From NCBI GenBank assembly GCA_041859375.1, contig JBHEKP010000197.1, positions 1-13,679 on the forward strand: a stretch of DNA of 13,679 nucleotides, given 5' to 3'. Under the pieces are notes generated by a model. The model was not told where the DNA came from, did not search any database, and saw nothing but the letters and a program-made list of their open reading frames with translations. The stretch is from JBHEKP01 sp041859375 (GTDB lineage Bacteria; Hydrogenedentota; Hydrogenedentia; Hydrogenedentales; CAITNO01). Positions 1 to 6,386 of the stretch are shown here, piece after piece; within the stretch, counting starts at the first letter, position 1; each line of letters starts with the position of its first letter. The translations under genes were made by a program, and so were the position numbers.

Positions 1-356
1 TCCGCCGGGCACCAGGTCACGGCAAATTCCCCCGCCTCCTCCGCCGTCACGGTGAACGCCGTGCGCCGGGGCAGGTACAGCGCGTGCGCCGCGCCCTCAA
101 AAGGCGAACGCCGCCCGCCAATCCCGGTCCACGCGCCCCGGTCGGATTCCACCGTGTACCGGCCGCTGAGGTTCACCAGCGCAAGCTCGTTCTCGCCGGT
201 TTCAAAGGACCACAAAGCCCCCGCCGCCAGCCGCCGCACTTGAAAAGAGATCAGCTCCCATCCGGCGCTCTCCGGCGTGATGGAAAGCAGCAAGCCTGGA
301 CCTTCTGAATGCGACGAAGGCATTATCAACAGATTCTTTTCATCGTACTGTTTCAC
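1..356 (-). CDS. iolB: 5-deoxy-glucuronate isomerase IolB, 5'-terminal part (runs off left edge)
   Basis: IolB isomerises 5-deoxy-D-glucuronate to 2-deoxy-5-keto-D-gluconate in cytoplasmic myo-inositol catabolism. About 118 residues are present of a family length near 270. The visible part carries the typical N-terminal IolB pattern: TPESAGWELISFQVRRLAAG around residues 27-46, then a TGENELALVNLSG-like strand, IGGRRSPFEG and a YLPRRTAFTVTA strand of the first cupin-like barrel. The metal-binding His/His/Glu/His set lies in the C-terminal half and is outside the window, so activity cannot be judged. I chose the GTG start at 356-354: it overlaps the stop of the upstream aldolase gene as GTGA, has a G-run 7 nt upstream (368-364), and adds an N-terminal segment seen in the family. 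An in-frame ATG at 323-321 is the alternative. It is the second gene of a minus-strand operon and probably translationally coupled to the aldolase. Family assignment is by recognition of conserved segments. Confidence 0.85.
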   Translation of the reverse strand, partial: MKQYDEKNLLIMPSSHSEGPGLLLSITPESAGWELISFQVRRLAAGALWSFETGENELALVNLSGRYTVESDRGAWTGIGGRRSPFEGAAHALYLPRRTAFTVTAEEAGEFAVTWCPA

Positions 357-1381
357 TTCGTGACCCCCATGCTCTTTCCGGAAGACCTCAACTCCCCGCA
401 CGCCCGCACCACCCGCTCCGCCATGCCCGCGCGGCCCTTGTCAAGCCAGGTGCTGGCAAGGTAGTCCTGCTTCACCCCCACCTCCCCGTCCACCTTCAGC
501 ACCCCGGCGTAATGCGTGAACATGTGGTCCGCCACCGCGCGGGTCAGGGCGTACTGCGTGTCCGTGTGGATGTTCATCTTGACCACGCCGTAGTCCAGCG
601 TCTCGTGGATTTCCGCCGTCTCCGTGCCCGACCCGCCGTGGAACACCAGCCACATCCGCGCCGCCTCGCCGTGCTTCGCCGCCACCGCGTCCTGGCCCGC
701 CTTCAGAATCTTCGGCATCAGCTTAACCTGCCCCGGCTTGTACACGCCGTGCACGTTGCCGAAGGTGGCCGCGAGCATGAAACGCCCCCCCGCCACGCGG
801 CTGAGCGTCTCGTACACCAGCAGCATGTCCTCCGGCGTGGTGTACAGTTTCGCGTCCGCCGCGCCCGAAATCCCGTCCTCCTCGCCGCCCACCACGCCCG
901 CCTCCACCTCCAGGATAATCTCGTTGTCCCGGCACAGCGCCAGCAGCTCCCCCGCCACCCGCAGGTTTTCGCCCATCGGCAGATCGCTGCCGTCGTACAT
1001 GTGGCTCTGGAACAGGTTCGGCAGGCCCGCCGCGCGCCGCCGCGCAGTCTCCGCAATCAGCGGCTTCAGAAAAGTGTCCACCCTTGATGTCGGGCAGTGA
1101 TCCGTGTGCACCGCCACATACACCCCCGCCCTCTCCGCCATCCGCCGCGCGTGCTCCGCCAGCGTGATCGCCCCCAGCACCGGATCCTTCGCCGGGCCCG
1201 ACGAATGCAGCCCCGCCGCCACGGAAATCTGGATGATCCCGTCGCTTCCCGCCGCCTCAAAACCCTCGATGGCGGCGTTCAGGCTCGTCAGCTCCAGCAC
1301 GTTGATCGCCGGATACGCAAAGCCCCCGGAAAGGGCCCGGTCCAGCATCCGCACATACGTCGCATGATCGGCAGCAGGCAT
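353..1381 (-). CDS. fba: Class II fructose-bisphosphate aldolase family protein, possibly the inositol-pathway aldolase
   Basis: Zinc-dependent class II aldolase of 342 residues, closely resembling the 344-residue mycobacterial Fba in length and segment order. Visible key residues: HTDHC at 92-96, with D94 the catalytic acid and H95 a zinc ligand; FQSHMYDGS at 124-132; EVEAGVVGGEEDG at 158-170; FGNVHGVYKPG at 207-217, with zinc ligand H211; FHGGSG at 247-252, with zinc ligand H248; and VVKMNIHTDTQ at 266-276, which binds substrate phosphate. All key residues are intact. The ATG at 1381 follows AAGGAG by 8 nt, and a sigma70-like promoter lies just upstream. Its stop overlaps the iolB start by 4 nt, so the enzyme may cleave 2-deoxy-5-keto-6-phosphogluconate (the IolJ step) instead of, or as well as, fructose-1,6-bisphosphate. 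The fold and aldol chemistry are secure; the physiological substrate is inference. Confidence 0.93.
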   Translation of the reverse strand: MPAADHATYVRMLDRALSGGFAYPAINVLELTSLNAAIEGFEAAGSDGIIQISVAAGLHSSGPAKDPVLGAITLAEHARRMAERAGVYVAVHTDHCPTSRVDTFLKPLIAETARRRAAGLPNLFQSHMYDGSDLPMGENLRVAGELLALCRDNEIILEVEAGVVGGEEDGISGAADAKLYTTPEDMLLVYETLSRVAGGRFMLAATFGNVHGVYKPGQVKLMPKILKAGQDAVAAKHGEAARMWLVFHGGSGTETAEIHETLDYGVVKMNIHTDTQYALTRAVADHMFTHYAGVLKVDGEVGVKQDYLASTWLDKGRAGMAERVVRACGELRSSGKSMGVTK

Positions 1382-1432
1382 GGTTTTGGCTCCTTTGCGG
1401 GGCGGAAAACGTCAACAACCCCGCCTCGCCGG

Positions 1433-1461
1433 AGTCTAGCAAAGCACCCCCCGCATATCAA
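1433..1461 (-). promoter_or_regulatory. Promoter of the aldolase-iolB operon
   Basis: On the minus strand, TTGATA (1461-1456) and TAGACT (1438-1433) are separated by exactly 17 bp, a near-consensus sigma70-type promoter. Initiation would fall near 1426, leaving a leader of about 45 nt before the ATG at 1381 with an AAGGAG ribosome-binding site. It diverges from the toxin-antitoxin promoter, whose -10 begins about 30 bp away. No operator dyad was recognised. Confidence 0.6.
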
Positions 1462-1492
1462 CAGCGGCATGTCGGCCGGGGCGGGTGTCTGA

Positions 1493-1498
1493 TATAAT
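1493..1498 (+). promoter_or_regulatory. -10 element of the toxin-antitoxin operon
   Basis: A perfect TATAAT lies 22 bp before the antitoxin ATG. The position 17 bp upstream (1470-1475, TGTCGG) is a poor -35, so the promoter may be weak or activator dependent, or may rely mainly on its -10. Initiation near 1505 would still leave the GGAG at 1508-1511 in the transcript. Antitoxins of type II systems often repress their own promoter, but no clear palindrome was seen here. Confidence 0.5.
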
Positions 1499-1520
1499 AA
1501 TGGGAGAGGAGACTCGGACC

Positions 1521-1745
1521 ATGACGGACGCGACACATGCGCTGTTCAACGAGGCGCTTGCCCTTCCCCCCGTGGAACGTGCGGCGCTTATTGAGGAACT
1601 GCTGGCAAGTTTTGACGGGAAAACCCGGGTTGCCGTTGACGCTCTTTGGGCAGCGGAGTCGGAAGCGCGCCTTGATGCCTACGACAGGGGGGAAGTGGCG
1701 GCGCACACGCTGGAAGAGGCCGCTGAAAAAATAAACCGTCAATGA
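1521..1745 (+). CDS. Addiction-module antitoxin (PF09720/TIGR02574-type)
   Basis: A 74-residue acidic, helical protein resembling the putative addiction-module component family, whose members neutralise a ParE/RelE-like toxin encoded directly downstream. Residues 7-33 show the family pattern: an ALFNEALALPPVERAALIEE-like helix followed by LLASFDG. The C-terminal half, with an EARLDAYDRGEV segment around 48-59, is the likely toxin-binding part. ATG 1521 is preferred over the longer in-frame ATG at 1485, because 1485 lies upstream of the TATAAT and has no ribosome-binding site, whereas 1521 has GAGAGGAG just upstream. Its stop overlaps the toxin start as ATGA, so the two are translationally coupled. 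Base composition is visibly less GC-rich than the flanking genes, which fits a mobile cassette. No DNA-binding motif was recognised. Confidence 0.85.
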   Translation: MTDATHALFNEALALPPVERAALIEELLASFDGKTRVAVDALWAAESEARLDAYDRGEVAAHTLEEAAEKINRQ

Positions 1746-2041
1746 AAACCGTCATACTTGAACCGGCATTGGGGGAATTCGCCGCAGCGGTCGCTTATTA
1801 CAATGGGGAATGTCCGGGGCTTGGTTACGAATTTGCCGCAGAAGTGTTCCGCACAATCGAGCGGGTTTCAGCAATGCCGGAAGCATGGCCAAAACTGTCC
1901 AGGAGAACCCGGCGGTGTGTGACGCGTCGTTTCCCATACGGGATCGTTTATCAACAACGGGAGGATGTGCTCATCGTGGTTTCCGTCATGCATCTTCACC
2001 GGCACCCTGACTCCTGGAAACGAAATCTGACGACGTCATAA
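1742..2041 (+). CDS. ParE/RelE-superfamily toxin
   Basis: A 99-residue basic protein with the ParE/RelE toxin layout. An N-terminal strand (KTVILEPA) is followed by an AVAYYNGECPGLGYEF helix typical of ParE (residues 17-32), a second helix with ERVSAMPEAWPKL, the RRFPYGIVYQ strand (63-72), and a final strand ending HRHPDSWKRN (86-95). That final segment matches the HxxRxPxxW pattern of the family. ParE-type members poison gyrase and RelE-type members cleave mRNA on the ribosome; the sequence alone does not settle which applies. The gene starts inside the antitoxin stop (ATGA overlap) and ends 16 nt before a strong inverted repeat. It appears full length, so the module could be functional. Confidence 0.85.
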   Translation: MKTVILEPALGEFAAAVAYYNGECPGLGYEFAAEVFRTIERVSAMPEAWPKLSRRTRRCVTRRFPYGIVYQQREDVLIVVSVMHLHRHPDSWKRNLTTS

Positions 2042-2057
2042 ACATCCGGTAATGAGA

Positions 2058-2076
2058 GGGCGGCCATTCGCCGCCC
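2058..2076. terminator. Strong inverted repeat between convergent genes, possible bidirectional terminator or REP-like element
   Basis: GGGCGGC, a 5-nt loop (CATTC) and GCCGCCC form a perfect 7-bp GC-only stem. It lies between the ParE-like stop (2041) and the stop of the convergent glycosidase-like gene, whose TAG occupies 2079-2077, so the stem abuts that stop codon. There is no T-run on either strand, so classical intrinsic termination is uncertain. A GC-only hairpin at a convergent junction is also the usual form of a dispersed REP-like palindrome. Only one clear copy was seen in the window. Confidence 0.45.
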
Positions 2077-3597
2077 CTACCCCTCCGCGTCCCACAGCCG
2101 TAAAATCTCCAAACCCCGCGCCTTCAGCGGCCATTTGTCGCGCGGCGCGCCCTCCGGGCCGGACAGGGACGCATACTTGGCGCGGGTGGCCACCTCCACG
2201 GGCTTGTCCCCGTAGTTGGCGAGCACAAGGTGCACCCGCCGGTTGGCGAAGACCGACGCGACAACGCCCTGCGGCGGCGCCTCCATGAACAGGTCGCTGT
2301 CCGACACCTCCAGCCATGCCCGCGTTCCCTCCTCCACCAGCGGCAGGTACTGCCGGAGCCGGCGCAGATGGGTTGGCCGCGTGTCGCTTCTTCCCGGAAT
2401 CGCGTCCCACGCGCCGTAGGCGTGGGGCCCCCCGGGGTGCTCCTGGTAAAACTTCCACGCGTCCCGGCAGATGCGCATCCAGAAGTCATTCGGATCGGGG
2501 TTGTAGGCCACCCCCGGCACCATCGCGCGCTCCCCCGTGAACGGACGGCCCGCCTGGAGCAGGGGAAACTGCATGTAGGGGATGCCGTGCAGGTACGGCT
2601 CGTCCGGATCCGTGTACTGGGCAAAGGTCACATCGGGGCAGGGCGTCACATAGGGCCGGTAATCCCTCACCGTCTCCCGCATCTTGTCCAGGCTGCCGAC
2701 GCCCTCCCCAACCCAGAGGTAGTCGTAGGTCCGCAGCCCCCGGGTCATCGGCTCCTCCGCGCCGTTGACATGGAGCTTCACAATACCCCCGCGCCGCTTC
2801 ACCTCCGAATACAGCAACCCCAGCAGGTCCGTGAAGGCCCCGTCGTGCTCCGGCGTCTCCTCAAAGGCGTCCGCCACCTCGTCCGCCGTGGGCGCGCCCC
2901 GGCCGTTGTGCCGGTTGGCAAGGTAGCCGCCGTCATTGTAGAGGCCGTCCGCGCCGTACTCGTCCAGCACCGACAGCACCTTCGGCAGCATGTAGGCGCG
3001 CCATCCGGCGCTGGCCGGGGAGCAGCGCGCCATGTTCCAGTAGCCCAGCACAAGGAAGTCGCCCTCGCGTGACCATTCCTGCCGGAAATCAGGGTCTGTC
3101 CGCTGCAGAAAACCGGTGGAGATGTAGGGCAGCAGCTTCATGCCGCGCCGGTGCACCATGTCCACGAACCTGCGGAAACCCTCCGGGTTGACCGGGCTGT
3201 ATTTGTCCCCGCCAAACAGGCGCAGCGAGTCGTTCCAGTCGTCGAACACCTGGATGATCTGGATGCCGTGGTCCCGGAGCCGGTCAAGCTCCTCCTCGTC
3301 ATAGTCATTGGGCTCCCACCGCACCCGCGAAGGGTATTCGCCGAGGTTGTAGGTGGCGTGGGCGGGCAGATAATCCGTGACAAGGTGCCCGCGCATGCAT
3401 TTGCGGATGGACTGTTCGCAGCGGCGGATGTTCTCCAGCCGGCGGCGGTGCTCCTCCGCCGTGTGCGATTTCAGCACCGGCGGCGCGCCCGCGCCGGGGT
3501 TCCGGGGAGCGGATGGCCCGGCGGCGGCGCTTCCCGGAAGCGCAACCCCCGCCGCCCCCGTACCCGCCGCCGTCATGAGAAAGTCACGTCGTTTCAT
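2077..3597 (-). CDS. Tat-exported TIM-barrel glycoside-hydrolase-like protein, family unassigned
   Basis: A 506-residue protein beginning MKRRDFLMTAAGTG, a twin-arginine leader (RRDFL at 3-7) followed by a small-residue stretch and a probable cleavage site near AAAG (24-27). The body looks like an alpha/beta barrel of the alpha-amylase or alpha-galactosidase kind: HGIQIIQVFDDWND (110-123), RRGMKLLPYIS (150-160), YGADGLYNDGGY (214-225), a strand ending in LHVNGAEEP (275-283) and YLWVGEGVG (293-301). A small beta domain follows, with ASVFANRRVHLVLANYGD at 447-464. D217, D222 and E298 are candidate active-site acids. I chose ATG 3597 because the leader starts there and GGGAGG lies just upstream; the longer frame to 3642 would bury the Tat motif. 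It starts 19 nt after the PfkB gene ends, as the last gene of the operon. Export and the barrel fold are fairly secure. The substrate and CAZy family are not recognised, and a catalytically degenerate barrel is possible. Confidence 0.75.
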   Translation of the reverse strand: MKRRDFLMTAAGTGAAGVALPGSAAAGPSAPRNPGAGAPPVLKSHTAEEHRRRLENIRRCEQSIRKCMRGHLVTDYLPAHATYNLGEYPSRVRWEPNDYDEEELDRLRDHGIQIIQVFDDWNDSLRLFGGDKYSPVNPEGFRRFVDMVHRRGMKLLPYISTGFLQRTDPDFRQEWSREGDFLVLGYWNMARCSPASAGWRAYMLPKVLSVLDEYGADGLYNDGGYLANRHNGRGAPTADEVADAFEETPEHDGAFTDLLGLLYSEVKRRGGIVKLHVNGAEEPMTRGLRTYDYLWVGEGVGSLDKMRETVRDYRPYVTPCPDVTFAQYTDPDEPYLHGIPYMQFPLLQAGRPFTGERAMVPGVAYNPDPNDFWMRICRDAWKFYQEHPGGPHAYGAWDAIPGRSDTRPTHLRRLRQYLPLVEEGTRAWLEVSDSDLFMEAPPQGVVASVFANRRVHLVLANYGDKPVEVATRAKYASLSGPEGAPRDKWPLKARGLEILRLWDAEG

Positions 3598-3616
3598 CGG
3601 CACGGCCGCCTCCCTT

Positions 3617-4480
3617 TCACATCCGGGCGAAAACATCCTCAAGATGCCCCATGAAGGGCCCCGGCTGTTCCATTTTTATCGAGGTCACCGCCGCCGCGAA
3701 ACGGCAAGCCTCCGCCGCCGAATGGCGCCGCCGCCAGTAGCAGTAGGAGGCGAAGCACGTGTCGCCCCGGCCCGTCCGCCCCGAAAGGTTCCGCGCCGTG
3801 AAGGGCGCCGCGTGAATCTTGCCCTCCGCCCACACCAGCACCTCGCTGCTGTGGGTGAGCATGACCTCCTTCGCGCCCCAGGACGCGAGAATCTCCGCCG
3901 CGCGCCTGCGGTCGCTTTCGCCCGTCAGGGTTTCCGCCTCCGCGTGGTCGGTCTTGAGGTAGTGCACCGCCGCGATCACCCTGCGCTTGTTCGGCCAGTC
4001 GCGGAAAACCATGGGGCCTTTCTCGTTCACCCGCATGAACCCCTGCGCGTCAATCGCGACCCTGTTGCGCTGGCACATCGCAAGCACGAAGGGTTCGGGA
4101 AACTCGCCCTTCATCAGCCCCCCGAGGTAATAGACGTCGGCGGTCTCGTCAACCGGCACGTCGCACAGCGTGAAACGGTCCACCATGCCCAGGGCCTCGC
4201 AGGTGCGCCGGTCCCGGTCCGCCGTGTGGTAGGTGTTCCGGATGGACGTGGTCCGGGAGGAGAACCGGTGCAGGTGGGGCACGCCGTTGCGCTCAAACAC
4301 CTCCAGCATCCGCACGTCGTCGGGGTGCAGCTTGGTCACCGCCAGGATGTCCGCCCCAAGGTATTTCAGCGCCACGGAGGAGTACGCCACCGCGCCGCCC
4401 GTGGAATGCTCCACTCCTTCGGGGGTGATGATGATGTCCTTGGAAAGGGCGCCGAAAACCAGCAAATCATGATGCGCCAT
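3617..4480 (-). CDS. PfkB-family carbohydrate kinase
   Basis: A 287-residue ribokinase-fold (PfkB) ATP-dependent kinase, on the short side for a family of roughly 290-330. Residues 27-36 (TGGAVAYSSV) are the N-terminal sugar-binding glycine motif. VAIDAQGFMR (141-150) is a DxQGxxR segment characteristic of a subgroup that includes inositol and nucleoside kinases. SGRTGRGDTCFASY (233-246) is the C-terminal motif, with catalytic base D240. The usual GAGD is GRGD here, an A-to-R change at 238 next to the anion hole. The ATG at 4480 lies 2 nt after the transporter stop; the open frame runs further upstream, but only as an overlap inside the transporter gene. It is probably translationally coupled to the transporter. 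Likely role: cytoplasmic phosphorylation of a sugar or polyol. myo-Inositol or 2-deoxy-5-ketogluconate (an IolC role) are candidates from the neighbourhood, without proof. Confidence 0.85.
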   Translation of the reverse strand: MAHHDLLVFGALSKDIIITPEGVEHSTGGAVAYSSVALKYLGADILAVTKLHPDDVRMLEVFERNGVPHLHRFSSRTTSIRNTYHTADRDRRTCEALGMVDRFTLCDVPVDETADVYYLGGLMKGEFPEPFVLAMCQRNRVAIDAQGFMRVNEKGPMVFRDWPNKRRVIAAVHYLKTDHAEAETLTGESDRRRAAEILASWGAKEVMLTHSSEVLVWAEGKIHAAPFTARNLSGRTGRGDTCFASYCYWRRRHSAAEACRFAAAVTSIKMEQPGPFMGHLEDVFARM

Positions 4481-4482
4481 GG

Positions 4483-6063
4483 TCAGTCCTTCGCCTTCAC
4501 GTTCCAGAGCATGCACGCCAGCAGCACCGCCGCCGCCGCGGATCCCAGCCAGAAAAGAAATGCGTTGTTGAAGTCGTGGGTGAGCCGTCCGTCCACCGTC
4601 GCCGCGCCCGCCTGAATCAGCCTGCCGCTGATCCAGTCCTGCACCGCCGCCCCGAGGTAGCTGAACATGCCCACCATCCCCATCGCCGCGCCGCTCGCCC
4701 GCTTCGAGCAGATGTCGATGGCGATGAGCCCGCCCACAAACACCAGCAGGCCGCCCAGCCCCAGTCCGAACAGCGCGATGCCCGCCAGGTGGGAAAGGTG
4801 GTACTTCGCCGTCACCTTCAGCCGCTCCGGCGTCTCCTCCACCGCGTAGCCCGTCCAGAACAGGTACCGGTTGTCGTTTTTCACCAGCCACACCGGGTTC
4901 TCCCCCTCCTTGTGCGCCTGGGCCTCCACCGTCGCCCGCGCGGGCAGCGCAATGTGCTGTTCCCCGAACAGTTCGCGCAGCGGTCCGCCCACCGGACCGT
5001 CCGCAAGGACAGGCTTCGCCGAAAGGTCCAGGCTCGCAAGGTGCGTGGACGGGCTCGCGTAAAGCACCAGCAGCCCCGAAATCATGATCAGTCCGTAAAG
5101 CAGCGTGGTGATGTTGCGCCGCGCGTGGAAGAAATAGTCCGACACAAACCCGGAGGTGACGGCGCCGGTCAGTTCGAAGATCTTGGACCAGCCCAGAACC
5201 AGCCCCGCCGTGATCAGCGTGTAGTCCTTGGACTCCTGCAGGTACATCGGGCCCCAGCTGCTCACCCCGTAGCGGGTGATGTACGTCGTCGCGCAGGACA
5301 GGCCCAGAATCCAGACATACGGGTTCTTCAGCACCTCATACTGCGCCCGGTTGACGTCGTTGTCCTCCCGGACCGATTCCGTGGTGTGGTCGTTCTTGTA
5401 GTCGGCCACCGTCGGCAGTCCGTAGGCGCGGGGCCGGTCGGCGAGCATCTTAAAGAGGAGCAGCGCCACAAGAATGGACGCGGACCCCGCAATCCAGAAG
5501 CCCCAGCGCCAGCCCAGGTAGGAAATGATCGTCGCCGTGGCCACCATGCTGATGCCCTCGCCCAGCGGGTGGGCCGAACTCCAGATGGCATAGCGTGTGC
5601 CGCGCTCCTTGTTGCTGAACCACTGCGAGATCGACGCCCCGCTCGGCGCCGATCCCATCGCCTGGAACCATCCGCTCACGCCCCAGAGAATCACAAAGAG
5701 GTAAAAGGTGCTCGTGAACCCGAACAGCACCAGCAGCACCGCCGAAACCAGCAGGCCTGTGGACATGAAACGCCCGATGTTGCTCCGGTCCGCAAGAAAG
5801 CCGTTTGTCAGCTTGCCGAAGGCGTACACCAGGAAAAAGGCGAAGCCGATGGTCCCAAGCTGCTCCGGGTTGAGCACACCGCTGTCCACAATCGGCTTTT
5901 TCGCCACCGAAAGCGTCAGCCGGCACACATAAAAAAAACTGTACCCGAAGATCAGCCCGGAGAAAACCGTCAGGCGCTTCCGCTCATAGAGGTCCCGGAT
6001 CTCCAGCTTGTCCGCGAGGATCGGCCTGTCCGGGCCCGTCCTGAAAAAATCCAACACCCGCAT
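4483..6063 (-). CDS. OPA-family (GlpT/UhpT/UhpC-like) sugar-phosphate:phosphate antiporter-like MFS transporter
   Basis: A 526-residue inner-membrane protein of the organophosphate:Pi antiporter branch of the MFS. Twelve membrane segments can be placed: about 34-54, 68-92, 101-116, 120-136, 155-183, 187-207, 250-271, 285-310, 319-336, 426-451, 459-480 and 500-520. R48 (YVCRLTLSV) and R264 (ITRYGVSSWGPMYL) match the two arginines that hold phosphate in GlpT (R45 and R269). SGWFQAMGSAPSGASISQW around 129-148 is the typical OPA segment. It exceeds GlpT (about 450 residues) because of a hydrophilic insert of about 90 residues between segments 9 and 10, which topology places outside the cytoplasm. 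ATG 6063 with AAGGGA upstream is preferred to a GTG at 6117. It is the first gene of the operon with the kinase and glycosidase-like genes. It could import a sugar phosphate or act as a UhpC-like sensor, though no sensor kinase is encoded here. A hairpin (6092-6106) lies in its leader. Confidence 0.88.
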   Translation of the reverse strand: MRVLDFFRTGPDRPILADKLEIRDLYERKRLTVFSGLIFGYSFFYVCRLTLSVAKKPIVDSGVLNPEQLGTIGFAFFLVYAFGKLTNGFLADRSNIGRFMSTGLLVSAVLLVLFGFTSTFYLFVILWGVSGWFQAMGSAPSGASISQWFSNKERGTRYAIWSSAHPLGEGISMVATATIISYLGWRWGFWIAGSASILVALLLFKMLADRPRAYGLPTVADYKNDHTTESVREDNDVNRAQYEVLKNPYVWILGLSCATTYITRYGVSSWGPMYLQESKDYTLITAGLVLGWSKIFELTGAVTSGFVSDYFFHARRNITTLLYGLIMISGLLVLYASPSTHLASLDLSAKPVLADGPVGGPLRELFGEQHIALPARATVEAQAHKEGENPVWLVKNDNRYLFWTGYAVEETPERLKVTAKYHLSHLAGIALFGLGLGGLLVFVGGLIAIDICSKRASGAAMGMVGMFSYLGAAVQDWISGRLIQAGAATVDGRLTHDFNNAFLFWLGSAAAAVLLACMLWNVKAKD

Positions 6064-6386
6064 CCCGTTCCCTTTCCAGCCGGCCGTTCCGGGCGGGGTG
6101 TCCGCCGCGGAAACCACCGGGTCATCATACTACACGGCCTTGCAACCGCGCATGCGGCGGGCCACACGATCAGGCGGAGGGGCCGAATATGCCGCATTCC
6201 CGCCTGTCGTGACTGTTGAGGCCCATGGGCACGAGGAACGGCGGGTTGCCATCAGGCGCGTTTCCCCTTGACGCACAGCACAATTGGGCCTACACTGGAT
6301 TATGCATGCCGGCATGTTTGCCCCGGCCGGACGCCGGGGAAGAAACCGCTTCACACAATGGGGCGACACAACAGAGGGAACATGCA
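6064..6386. other. Divergent intergenic region between the transporter operon and the lipoprotein gene
   Basis: This 323-base gene-free stretch holds the 5' leaders of two divergent transcription units. On the plus strand there is a good promoter at 6268-6296. On the minus strand a possible -10 (TATGAT, 6129-6124) lacks a convincing -35 at 17 bp, so the transporter operon promoter is unresolved and may need an activator. Small hairpin-forming repeats occur at 6092-6106 (GGCGG/CCGCC, in the transporter leader) and around 6147-6158 (CCGC/GCGG). No coding frame with gene-like features or RNA gene was recognised. Confidence 0.6.
6268..6296 (+). promoter_or_regulatory. Promoter of the lipoprotein gene
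   Basis: TTGACG (6268-6273) and TACACT (6291-6296) are separated by 17 bp, a good sigma70-type match. Initiation near 6303 gives a leader of about 84 nt before the ATG at 6387, with an AGAGGGAA ribosome-binding site at about 6373-6380. Confidence 0.6.

Noticed and set aside
3377..4615. 412-codon plus-strand frame crossing the kinase and glycosidase-like genes
   Set aside because: Spans two real minus-strand genes, is Arg/His/Pro-rich and has no start signals.
4481..4891. N-terminal extension of the PfkB frame upstream of 4480
   Set aside because: Would overlap the transporter gene by about 400 nt with low-complexity Gly/Arg sequence. The PfkB fold begins at MAHHDLLVFG, 2 nt after the transporter stop.
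4576..6219. 547-codon plus-strand frame opposite the OPA transporter gene
   Set aside because: Composition is dominated by Arg, His and Pro with no domain, signal or ribosome-binding evidence. It is an antisense shadow caused by high GC at third positions of a clearly real gene.
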